Source: Candidatus Cloacimonadota bacterium (GTDB lineage Bacteria; Cloacimonadota; Cloacimonadia; Cloacimonadales; TCS61). Taken from it: a stretch of DNA of 39,339 nucleotides. Location of the stretch: assembly GCA_030445745.1 (NCBI GenBank), contig JASUTE010000019.1:1-39339 (forward strand), written 5' to 3'. This document shows, piece by piece, positions 8,206 to 15,972 of this stretch; positions within the stretch are counted from its first letter, which is position 1, and each line of letters begins with the position of its first letter. The notes below the pieces were generated by a model that had not been told where the DNA came from, did no database searches, and was given only the letters and a program-made list of their open reading frames with translations. A program made the translations under genes and the position numbers.

Positions 8206-10461
8206 ATGAGCAAAATTAATTATGCTTTTGGAATTTTTCAGGATGGGCTAAATGTAAAAGTTGCCCAGTTGATGGAGCAAGATGGTGAAATAAAGGTGCA
8301 AAAACTAGCTCAAACTAAACTAACTTATCCTCTTTATGTAAAAAGTGATGAAGGGATGATCGAAATGTATCAATCTCAGGATGAAGATACCTGGGATAGC
8401 AGTTTTGAAGATGTAATGGACAATATTTCCAAAATTCAGGAAGAAGAAGCAGCTACCAGTAAAGCTGAATTGCAAAATCTACTCTCCGCATTCCCCCTTG
8501 AAAAAGGCAAAATTTCGTTAAATATAGATGACGAACAGATTACATATTATCAATTTGATGGTAAAGTTTCGGCAGCCAAGATATATAAAACCCTTAAAAA
8601 GGATTATATTCCCGAAGATGAATTGATTGCTAAAGACTATCAAATTGGTTATTTCGATAAAGATGAAGATTCCAAAATGGCAATTGTACAGCATGGTGAA
8701 AATTACTTACTTAATGCTATCAAAGAAATTCGTAAGCAGATGGGAAAAAAGAAGAAATTCACATTTGGTCATGTAAATACAAATGAAGTTTCGCTTATGA
8801 ACCTATTGGAATTGAACTACGATTTGCAAGAAGATGAGTTTGTATTGCTGCTCTATGTGGGGTTAGACTATAAGGTTGGAATAGTAATGAAAGGTTACCA
8901 TCATTTTAAGAGTTTTCCAATTATAGTGAACAGCTCCGATCCGGAAGAGGTTCGGAGGGCAATATACTCTAAGATCATGCTGCAACAGGATATTAGCAAT
9001 GTACCCATTAGCCAACATATTATTTTAGCTGGCGAAGAGATATTTGTGAATAAAGATACCTACGAATATTTCAAAGAAAATATGCACGAAAACGATAAAT
9101 TGGAATTCATGGAATTACACAATATTGGAATAGATACAAATTATGCTGCTGAGCTAACCAATGCCGAAATATCGCGCTATGCCATTCCTATTGCCTTAGC
9201 GTGGAAGACCTTGATTCCACAGGAAAAGAGTTTTCAGAACAGTAATCTCTTACCCACTAACATTTTGGAAGCGCAAAAATTCCACAAAATTACCTGGCAC
9301 GGTTATCTTGCTCTGATAGCTATTTTTGGCTTTGTGTTGATGGCAACAATAAACCATTTGGAATTGAACCAGGAGTTAAAAAAAGTTAAACAGATGCAGG
9401 AGTTATCAAAATCTGAATTAACCGCAATTGAATCTCAGCACCAGGAGTTATTGCAGCAGGTGCAGCAGTTGCGTAAATTGCACAGAGGTCCCACAGATTT
9501 TGAGCTTAGCTTACAAAGTATAAGAAAATTACAACAGGATAAAAAGAATTGGTATTTTGTCCTGAAAAAATTGGAAAAAATGGTTGCCGCCTATCCTATA
9601 ACCTGGATTACAAATTTGAATACACACGAAGAAGGATTTGCTATAAATGCTTTCACTACCAAAAAGCGTAATATAATCCATTTTGCCAATATTTTTCCAG
9701 ATGGTTTCATTCAGAGGATAAATCAAACCAGTGTGGAAGGAGAAAAAGTGTGGCAGTTCGATGTGCGCTATAATTTTCCTGAAGAAAAGGAAGTAGTTGC
9801 AGTGCAAGCAGAAGAGCCAGTATTAATTTCTCAACAAGATGAGTTATATGAAATTCAAGTTTTAGCTTCTACCGATAAGCAGAGAGTAGAAAATTTAGCA
9901 AATAAATTAACCCAGGCCGATATTCCAGTGAAGATTACCAAGATAAACAATGAAAAAGGGTTGATATATCGGTTACGTTTAGAGCGTAGTTTTAAGTTAG
10001 CTGAGGCAGAAAACAGGGCAAAACAGCTACAAAAACAGTTCCCACAAATTACTGATTATTGGCTAGCTAAAAAACAACAGAATTTTGCTGAAAGCGCTGT
10101 TGTAGAATATAATAAAGCTGTAGATCTTTATTTTCAGGGAAACTGTAAACAAGCTTTGCAAGAGTTTAAGAATTTCACTGCGCAATATCCCCACCACTAT
10201 CTAGCTAATAATGCCAGATATTTACAAGGTGAGTGTTATTACAAACTGGGAGAGATAGAGCCAGCTAAGCAAGTATTCTTGAAATCAGTGGAAAATAATA
10301 CCAGCAAAAAACCCGATGCTCTGAAATTGCTTGGTAAAATAGCTATGGAACAAGATAAACCAGAGCAAGCAAAATATTACTGGCAGCAGTTAATACAGAC
10401 TTACCCTCAGCATTACCTACGAGATGATGTGGAAAAGCTGATGGCGGAATTGGAGCAATAA
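8206..10461 (+). CDS. PilM-PilN-like fusion with SPOR and TPR domains
   Basis: This 751-residue protein appears to merge parts that are separate in classical systems. Residues 1-350 resemble the actin-like PilM/GspL cytoplasmic domain ('FGIFQDGLNVKVAQL' opening; second half from 'FVLLLYVGLDYKVGIV'). A transmembrane helix (about 366-386) and a coiled coil (387-425) follow, then a PilN-like periplasmic part (about 435-530). A SPOR-type domain (about 547-622, 'YEIQVLAS..' to 'AKQLQKQFP') would bind septal peptidoglycan. The C-terminus (about 632-751) has CpoB-like tetratricopeptide repeats. ATG 8206 is chosen with AGGGG just upstream. The next gene overlaps its stop by one base. PilM and PilN normally form the inner-membrane alignment complex with PilO and PilP. 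Here one polypeptide would run from cytoplasm to cell wall. The domain calls rest on motif reading; the SPOR and TPR parts are clearer than the PilM part. Confidence 0.8.
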   Translation: MSKINYAFGIFQDGLNVKVAQLMEQDGEIKVQKLAQTKLTYPLYVKSDEGMIEMYQSQDEDTWDSSFEDVMDNISKIQEEEAATSKAELQNLLSAFPLEKGKISLNIDDEQITYYQFDGKVSAAKIYKTLKKDYIPEDELIAKDYQIGYFDKDEDSKMAIVQHGENYLLNAIKEIRKQMGKKKKFTFGHVNTNEVSLMNLLELNYDLQEDEFVLLLYVGLDYKVGIVMKGYHHFKSFPIIVNSSDPEEVRRAIYSKIMLQQDISNVPISQHIILAGEEIFVNKDTYEYFKENMHENDKLEFMELHNIGIDTNYAAELTNAEISRYAIPIALAWKTLIPQEKSFQNSNLLPTNILEAQKFHKITWHGYLALIAIFGFVLMATINHLELNQELKKVKQMQELSKSELTAIESQHQELLQQVQQLRKLHRGPTDFELSLQSIRKLQQDKKNWYFVLKKLEKMVAAYPITWITNLNTHEEGFAINAFTTKKRNIIHFANIFPDGFIQRINQTSVEGEKVWQFDVRYNFPEEKEVVAVQAEEPVLISQQDELYEIQVLASTDKQRVENLANKLTQADIPVKITKINNEKGLIYRLRLERSFKLAEAENRAKQLQKQFPQITDYWLAKKQQNFAESAVVEYNKAVDLYFQGNCKQALQEFKNFTAQYPHHYLANNARYLQGECYYKLGEIEPAKQVFLKSVENNTSKKPDALKLLGKIAMEQDKPEQAKYYWQQLIQTYPQHYLRDDVEKLMAELEQ

Positions 10462-11333
10462 TGGCTAATACAACCAGAAATACCCTAATACTATTAGTTT
10501 TATTATTGATTGTGATTATCGCAAATTCTTTCTATACCTCTTCCAGCAAACATAAATTGCAAAAATACATAGATACAAACGAGATGAATTTAACAAAAAC
10601 CAAGCGTTTGCAAAACGAAATTATTAATTTGCAGCAGGAAAAAAGCCGTTTAGATAGCCTAAAAAAAGCCAGAGAAGCACTTAAACCTGCAAAAATGGAT
10701 AAACTTCTTTTAAAAGAAGATAGACCAGAGATAACATATAATTATCTCCTGGATATTGCCGATAATTTTGCTCCTGGCATTAGCTTCAATTTTACTCCTG
10801 CTGCTAAAGAAACTGTAGCAGGGGTTGAATCTAACACCTATGAGCTTGTTGGCACTAGCTCGATAGAACAACTTTATAAATTTGTATTTCATGTAGAAAA
10901 TCAGCCACTCTTCTATAAAATCGATGATCTTTCAGTTAATTCGCTGAGTCCTGCTAAACAGGATACAATCTCGTTTCACTTACGCCTGCGTTCTTTTTAC
11001 AGTGACACAGGAGTACCACTAAGCGAAATAGAGTTAAAAAGATATCACCTTGAAAAGTATGGTAAAAATCCCTTTTATAAAAAGATACACGCTCCGGTTG
11101 CGGTTAGCGATAATTTATTGAATATTAGCAAATTGAAACTGATAGGATTGAATCTACATGAGGCATTTTTTGAAGATTCTGATGGGAAAGTTCACATATT
11201 GCAACCAGGTGATAAAGTTCAGTATGGCTATTTTTCTTACATAAACTGGCCTCAGCAGACAGCCGTTTTTAACATTAATAAAGTAGGATTGAACAAAAAT
11301 ATAGTTCTTAAATTAGCAAAGGAAGAAAAATGA
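10461..11333 (+). CDS. PilO-like alignment protein with PilP/GspC-like C-terminal domain
   Basis: The 290 residues comprise an N-terminal membrane helix (9-25), a coiled coil (about 30-72), a PilO-like ferredoxin-fold region (about 80-185) and a C-terminal beta domain (about 218-287). In that last part, 'LKLIGLN..EAFFED.DGKVHILQPGDKV' resembles the homology region of PilP and GspC, which contacts the secretin. In classical systems PilO and PilP are separate proteins linking the inner-membrane complex to the outer-membrane pore, so this looks like a fusion. It overlaps the preceding gene by one base (TAATG) and the following secretin gene by four (ATGA), so all three are translationally coupled. 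The PilO assignment leans on architecture and position; the PilP-like part on a recognisable motif. Confidence 0.75.
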   Translation: MANTTRNTLILLVLLLIVIIANSFYTSSSKHKLQKYIDTNEMNLTKTKRLQNEIINLQQEKSRLDSLKKAREALKPAKMDKLLLKEDRPEITYNYLLDIADNFAPGISFNFTPAAKETVAGVESNTYELVGTSSIEQLYKFVFHVENQPLFYKIDDLSVNSLSPAKQDTISFHLRLRSFYSDTGVPLSEIELKRYHLEKYGKNPFYKKIHAPVAVSDNLLNISKLKLIGLNLHEAFFEDSDGKVHILQPGDKVQYGYFSYINWPQQTAVFNINKVGLNKNIVLKLAKEEK

Positions 11334-12490
11334 GAAAATTACTCTTATTAACCATAGTTTTTTCACTTATATTTAGCCTGCAGGCTGCTACCAGCAGGGC
11401 ACAAGAGCAATATAACGAAGATGAATTGATTTCGTTAGCCAGCGATATCAGTTTTGCTAAAGCTATAAATGCTCTGCAGGTGATGTCCGAAAAATATGAA
11501 GACAAAAAGATAGTTAATTTAAGTAGCTATTCTGGTCCGATAGCTATTCCTTTAAATTTTGTTTATTGGAAACAAGCTTTGCATATTCTAGTGGAACATC
11601 ATGATTTGGTAATGCAGGAACTGCCTGGTGCTTACAAAATTTCAGATCCAGAAGAACCCAAAATGGAAAAATCGGATATAGATATCGACGCCAAACAGGT
11701 AAGAATAAGTTCTATTTTCTTTAAAACAGATGCATCGGTAAGCAAAGGTTTAGGAATCGATTGGTCCGCCATCTATAGCGGCGAAGTTAACATATCTTCT
11801 GCTGAATTTAGCGGGGGTAGCAACATTACCGATGCTATCCTGGAAGCTTCCACTACAACCAATCAGGAAATAGGTGGTTATTCCATCGATATTAATGCTT
11901 TACTGAGAATTCTGGAATCGCATCAGAAAGGTTCTGTTATTGCCAGACCCAGTGTAACGGTTTTATCTTCCAAAACAGGTTATATCCAAGTAGGTGAAGA
12001 TTTTTCGGTAAAAACAACCGATGAAGCAGGCAATACTACCGATGAATTCTTCCAAACTGGGATAATAATGAATGTTACGCCAACAGTTGTGGAAGAAAAT
12101 GGACAGGAAGCTATTCATCTGCAAGCTTCAGTAGAAAAGAGTTCTGCTTCTCCAGGCGATATTAGTACTATTATCCTAAAAAGCCAATCGGAGACTGAAG
12201 TTTTGCTCTACGATGGTGAACAAACCGTTATTGGTGGCCTTTATGACACAGATATAGTGAAAACCAGATCGGGAATACCTCTGTTGAAAGATCTGCCCTG
12301 GTGGTTTTTTGGCATAAGATATTTAACAGGTTACACTAACAGTGAAAAGAAAGTACGAGAGATGATAATTGTACTAAAAGCTGAGATCATAGATCGAGTA
12401 AGCGACCGCGTTAAAAATAAAATGTCAACTGAAGAAGAGATAAAAAATATAAGAGAAGATCATCAAAAAGCAGAGGAATTATTCAACTAA
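11330..12490 (+). CDS. pilQ: Short outer-membrane secretin (PilQ/GspD family)
   Basis: This secretin forms the outer-membrane ring pore of the machine. A signal peptide (about 1-24, ending S-R-A before Gln) is followed by one N0/STN-like domain (about 35-108). The secretin core (about 115-355) starts 'VRISSIFFKTDASVSKGLGIDW' in outline. It includes 'GSVIARPSVTVLSSKTGYIQVGE' in outline, 'TGIIMNVTPTV' and 'IPLLKDLPW', all family signatures. At 386 residues it is much shorter than PilQ or GspD (600-750), because the repeated N1-N3 ring domains and any AMIN domain are absent. It overlaps the PilO-like gene by four bases and is the last gene of the operon. Its 3' end overlaps the convergent AhpD-like gene by 12 bases, and no terminator is visible. 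Confidence 0.9.
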   Translation: MRKLLLLTIVFSLIFSLQAATSRAQEQYNEDELISLASDISFAKAINALQVMSEKYEDKKIVNLSSYSGPIAIPLNFVYWKQALHILVEHHDLVMQELPGAYKISDPEEPKMEKSDIDIDAKQVRISSIFFKTDASVSKGLGIDWSAIYSGEVNISSAEFSGGSNITDAILEASTTTNQEIGGYSIDINALLRILESHQKGSVIARPSVTVLSSKTGYIQVGEDFSVKTTDEAGNTTDEFFQTGIIMNVTPTVVEENGQEAIHLQASVEKSSASPGDISTIILKSQSETEVLLYDGEQTVIGGLYDTDIVKTRSGIPLLKDLPWWFFGIRYLTGYTNSEKKVREMIIVLKAEIIDRVSDRVKNKMSTEEEIKNIREDHQKAEELFN

Positions 12491-12817
12491 ATTCTGCCAA
12501 AAATTTATAGCTCTACGAATGTGGGGAATGGTGATGGAACCGCCCACAACCAAAGCTATAGACAACACTTCCTCGATAGCTGCCTCTTCTACTTTAAGCT
12601 TGCAACACTGGTGCAGATGGTAACGAATGCAGTCGTCACAACGCAAGACTAACGATGCTACTAAGCCCAGCATCTCTTTGGTTTGTCTATCTAAATTTCC
12701 TTTACGATATACCTGATTATCTAAGCTTAAGAACCTTTGCATCTGTTTACCAGCGAAATTTTGCATCTCCTGGTTCAAGTTTTCTCGTTCTTGCAAAAAT
12801 GCTTCGATAGATTTCAT
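12479..12817 (-). CDS. AhpD-like / carboxymuconolactone decarboxylase family protein
   Basis: This 112-residue helical protein matches the CMD/AhpD-like family. It has the redox motif C60-D-D-C63 with His67 behind it ('RCDDCIRYH'), set after 'TKEMLGLVASLVL' as in alkylhydroperoxidase-type proteins. A peroxide- or thiol-linked antioxidant role is possible, but substrates differ widely in this family. The start was placed at ATG 12817 with AAGGGGAG upstream; a TTG at 12841 would overlap the upstream gene and is less likely. It follows the small anchored protein gene by 16 bases and probably belongs to the gpmI transcription unit. Its stop lies inside the 3' end of the convergent secretin gene. 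Confidence 0.85.
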   Translation of the reverse strand: MKSIEAFLQERENLNQEMQNFAGKQMQRFLSLDNQVYRKGNLDRQTKEMLGLVASLVLRCDDCIRYHLHQCCKLKVEEAAIEEVLSIALVVGGSITIPHIRRAINFWQNLVE

Positions 12818-12833
12818 CGCTACTCCCCTTATA

Positions 12834-13250
12834 TTAATCAAAAATAGAGCGGTAGTGCAGTTCTACGGTAGCTTTTTTTATTTCCTCTGGGTTGCTAACT
12901 GGCTGCAAAAATCTTTGAATAACTTTGCGGAATTTTTGGCGTCGAGCAGCTTTTAGGTTTATTTGTGTAATCTTGGTGGCTATCACCTGGTCACGGTTGT
13001 TGTATACTTTTATAATGAAGTCTTTTTTCACATCTACTCCCATTTTGTTTATCACTGTAAAGGTAACATCGATATTACTGAGAGTTTTTTCAGCTATTTG
13101 CACATCGCTAATAATAATTTTATCTGGTTGGCTTTTTTTCCAGCAAGCACGAATACTTATTCCCGCTATTACTGCTATTAAAAGCAGCAACTTAATGCTA
13201 GATGGAATGGTTCTTTTCTTGTGCATATCTATTCTTTCAAAATAAGCCAT
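12834..13250 (-). CDS. Small membrane-anchored protein of unknown function
   Basis: This 138-residue protein has a basic N-terminus, one hydrophobic helix (about residues 19-35) and then a single beta-sandwich-like domain. The alternating pattern 'IIISDVQI....SNIDVTFTVINKM' to 'DFIIKVYNNRDQVIATK' resembles small extracytoplasmic Ig-like domains such as FxLYD, but I do not recognise a named family with confidence. The ATG is preceded by AGGAG, which overlaps the 3' edge of the gpmI stop, so it is co-transcribed with gpmI. A Cys in the membrane helix is not in a clear lipobox. The function is unknown. Confidence 0.7.
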   Translation of the reverse strand: MAYFERIDMHKKRTIPSSIKLLLLIAVIAGISIRACWKKSQPDKIIISDVQIAEKTLSNIDVTFTVINKMGVDVKKDFIIKVYNNRDQVIATKITQINLKAARRQKFRKVIQRFLQPVSNPEEIKKATVELHYRSIFD

Positions 13251-13259
13251 TTTAGCTCC

Positions 13260-14789
13260 TTAGAATAAACTTTTCCCTGTCATCTCGGCTGGCTGTTCTA
13301 TCTGCATCAATTTTAAAATAGTAGGTGCTATATCTGCCAATTTACCGGAATTTATCGTTAGTGCTTGCTTATCTGTTGTGCTAATAACCACTGGAACCAA
13401 ATTGGTTGTATGGGCAGTAAAAATATTATCGTTTTCATCTAACATCTTTTCGGCATTACCATGGTCGGCTATCAGAATTATGCTATACCCATTTACCTTT
13501 GCTGCCGGCACTATTTCACCCACACAAGTGTCTACTGTTTCCACAGCTTTCACAGTAGCCTTGAAATCACCAGTATGTCCCACCATATCGCAATTGGCAA
13601 AATTGGTAACAATAAGGTCGTATTTTGGGGAATTCAATGCAGCTACTAATTTATCTTTCACTTTATATGCGCTCATTTCCGGTTGCAGATCGTAGGTGGC
13701 TACATGGGGAGATGGTACCAAAATTCTCTCTTCATTGGGAAAGGCTTTTTCCACACCTCCATTGAAGAAGAAGGTAACATGAGCATATTTTTCTGTTTCT
13801 GCTAATCTTAGCTGTTTTTTGCCTGACTCAGCTACTACTTTTCCCAAAATATTGGAAAGCGGTTCAGGTCGGAAGGCTACCTGCACAAAATCGTTAAATT
13901 CTATATCGTAATCACTAAAAGTAACATACTTGAGATCTTTGAATTCTTTACGTTTGAACTTATCAAAATCTGGCATAAAGAAGCTACGGGAAATTTGACG
14001 CGCTCTATCAGCTCTGAAATTGAAAAAAATAATGCTGTCGCCATCTTCTACTGTGGCAACAGGCTGGTTATTTTCAGTTATCACGCGGGGAATTATAAAT
14101 TCATCTGTAACATCATCGTCATAGCTTTTTTGTACAGCTGTAATTGGATCAGTGAATTTCACGCCTTTGCCGTTTACCAAAGCCTGATAAGCCTTTTCAA
14201 TTCTGTCCCAGCGATTATCACGATCCATAGCATAGTAGCGTCCACTGATAGTAGCAATTTTTCCAATTCCCAATTCCTCTGCTTTATCTATGAATTGTTT
14301 TATAAAACCTTTTCCAGAGTGGGGAAGAGTATCGCGTCCATCCATAAAAGCATGCAGGTATACTTGCTGTAAACCAGAGTGTTTAGCCAATTTCAAAAGA
14401 GCCCACAGATGCTGAATATTGCTATGTACATTGCCATCGGAAAGTAGACCAAAGAGATGTAGTTTTGAGTTATTTTGTTTAGCATGCTCAATAGCTTCAT
14501 TCAAGGCTGAATTTTTATAAAATTCACCAGTTTCTATTTTTTTATCGATAAGTGTGTTCAGTTGGTAAACAATACGTCCAGCCCCAATGTTTAAGTGTCC
14601 CACTTCCGAGTTTCCCATAATACCGGCGGGCAAGCCAACAGCTTTTCCCGATGCTTGCAGAGAGCTATGAGGATTTTCTTGCATAAATTTATCTATATTA
14701 GGTTTGGATGCTGCTTTTATAGCATTTCCCTTCGCTTCTTCACTCAGGCCAAAACCATCCAATATTAGCAGTAAAACTTTATCGTTCAT
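13260..14789 (-). CDS. gpmI: 2,3-bisphosphoglycerate-independent phosphoglycerate mutase
   Basis: This enzyme interconverts 3- and 2-phosphoglycerate in glycolysis and gluconeogenesis using two manganese ions, without bisphosphoglycerate. The 509-residue length is standard. All key motifs are present: LILDGFG at the start, the phospho-acceptor Ser61 in MGNSEVGH, HAFMDGRD, ISGRYYAMDRD, NFRADRARQ, NFANCDMVGHTGD, ADHGNAE and the terminal AHTTNLVPV. It is the first gene of a minus-strand unit with the small anchored protein and the AhpD-like protein. The upstream 200 bases are shared with a divergent oxidoreductase gene. On the minus strand they contain TTGACA (14859-14864) without a convincing -10 box at standard spacing. 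Confidence 0.97.
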   Translation of the reverse strand: MNDKVLLLILDGFGLSEEAKGNAIKAASKPNIDKFMQENPHSSLQASGKAVGLPAGIMGNSEVGHLNIGAGRIVYQLNTLIDKKIETGEFYKNSALNEAIEHAKQNNSKLHLFGLLSDGNVHSNIQHLWALLKLAKHSGLQQVYLHAFMDGRDTLPHSGKGFIKQFIDKAEELGIGKIATISGRYYAMDRDNRWDRIEKAYQALVNGKGVKFTDPITAVQKSYDDDVTDEFIIPRVITENNQPVATVEDGDSIIFFNFRADRARQISRSFFMPDFDKFKRKEFKDLKYVTFSDYDIEFNDFVQVAFRPEPLSNILGKVVAESGKKQLRLAETEKYAHVTFFFNGGVEKAFPNEERILVPSPHVATYDLQPEMSAYKVKDKLVAALNSPKYDLIVTNFANCDMVGHTGDFKATVKAVETVDTCVGEIVPAAKVNGYSIILIADHGNAEKMLDENDNIFTAHTTNLVPVVISTTDKQALTINSGKLADIAPTILKLMQIEQPAEMTGKSLF

Positions 14790-14937
14790 AATCCGTCCTT
14801 TCTTTTCCCATAAGGTAGCTTAAAAGATAAGAATTTCAAATTAAATATAAGGAGGGCTTGTCAAGAAAAGAAAATTGCTTCTGTTGCATAAGTTGAAGTT
14901 GACTGTAAAAAAGGAGATTTTTGCTGTTAAAGTTTAC

Positions 14938-14966
14938 TTGACATTCCGGAAGCTTCCCAAAATGTG
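14938..14966 (+). promoter_or_regulatory. Candidate -35 box with overlapping palindromes before oxidoreductase
   Basis: A perfect TTGACA (14938-14943) is followed by two overlapping palindromes, TTCCGGAA (14944-14951) and GGAAGCTTCC (14948-14957). A poor -10 box (AATGTG, 14961-14966) lies at 17-base spacing. The palindromes sit where a repressor would bind between promoter boxes. The site lies 26 bases before the GGAGG/ATG of the gene at 14992. The weak -10 keeps confidence low. Confidence 0.3.
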
Positions 14967-14991
14967 AACGAACTAATATTGGAGGAAACTT

Positions 14992-15972
14992 ATGATTAAA
15001 CTGGGCGTGGTTGGTGTAGGAAAATTTGGGCAGAATCATGCCCGTATCTTAAACCAAAGTCGCTTCTGCGAATTGGTTGGGATTTATGATAAAAACAAAA
15101 AACGTTCTGCTGAAGTTGCCCAAATGTACGATTTGCAGCAGTATTCTTCTTTGGAAGCGCTTTTGCAAAAAATAGATGGCCTGGTGATAGTGGTGAATAC
15201 TACCTATCATTATCAAGTTGCCAAAGTAGCTCTGCAAAACAGTGTTCATGTATTTTTGGAAAAACCGATAACGGCTGAGCTTTGGGAAGCAAAAGAGTTA
15301 GTGCAGCTAGCAGCAAAAAAGAATCTGCTTCTGCAGGTTGGCCATATCGAAAGGTTCAATCCGGTTATTTTGGCTATTGCAGATAAAGTAAACCAACCCA
15401 AATTCGCTGAATGCCATCGTATAGCACCTTTTAACCCACGAAATCGCGATGTGCCTGTGGTTTTGGATCTGATGATTCACGATATCGATCTCATTCTCTC
15501 TTTTGTGCCCAGCAAAGTAAAAGATATTCATGCCAACGGTGCTAAAATCATTACCAAAAATATCGATATTGCTAATGCCCGCGTAGAATTTGAAAACGGA
15601 ACTGTAGCCAATGTGACAGCTAGTAGAATTTCTATGAAACGCTCGCGCAAACTGCGTTTTTTCCAAAAAGATGCCTATTTCTCTATTGATTTTCAGAATA
15701 TGCGGGTGAAATATTTGAAAAAATCTGCTAAGATCTACAAAGTGCTTCCTAAAATATTGGCAGGGAAATACGAAGGAATAGATGCGAAAGACGTGGTAGA
15801 TACCACTATCATAGATGCTTCTAATCAACCGAAAGATGCTTTAACAGTGGAATTAGAAGCTTTTATTAACTCTATAAAAACTGGCAAAAACCCTGTGGTA
15901 GATGGCCAAGCAGGTGCCAGAGCACTGGAGATAGCTTTAAAAATTGTAAATGTGATCAAGGAGACGGAATGA
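14992..15972 (+). CDS. Gfo/Idh/MocA-family NAD(P)-dependent oxidoreductase
   Basis: This 326-residue protein opens with a Rossmann nucleotide-binding motif (GVVGVGKFGQNH) and carries the family signature EKPIT near residue 90. The second domain has 'GHIERFNP' and 'DLMIHDIDLI', the latter holding the usual catalytic His region. Members oxidise or reduce hydroxyls of sugars, nucleotide sugars or inositols. The 'GHIERFNP ... DLMIHDIDL' combination is also found in GnnA-type UDP-GlcNAc 3-dehydrogenases of lipid A synthesis, but no aminotransferase partner is next to it, so the substrate is open. GGAGG precedes the ATG. It overlaps asnS by four bases (ATGA). Confidence 0.9.
   Translation: MIKLGVVGVGKFGQNHARILNQSRFCELVGIYDKNKKRSAEVAQMYDLQQYSSLEALLQKIDGLVIVVNTTYHYQVAKVALQNSVHVFLEKPITAELWEAKELVQLAAKKNLLLQVGHIERFNPVILAIADKVNQPKFAECHRIAPFNPRNRDVPVVLDLMIHDIDLILSFVPSKVKDIHANGAKIITKNIDIANARVEFENGTVANVTASRISMKRSRKLRFFQKDAYFSIDFQNMRVKYLKKSAKIYKVLPKILAGKYEGIDAKDVVDTTIIDASNQPKDALTVELEAFINSIKTGKNPVVDGQAGARALEIALKIVNVIKETE

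Noticed and set aside
12925-13245. Plus-strand ORFs opposite the small anchored protein
   Set aside because: The minus-strand gene has AGGAG and coupling to gpmI, while these frames have no translation signals and lie antisense to it.
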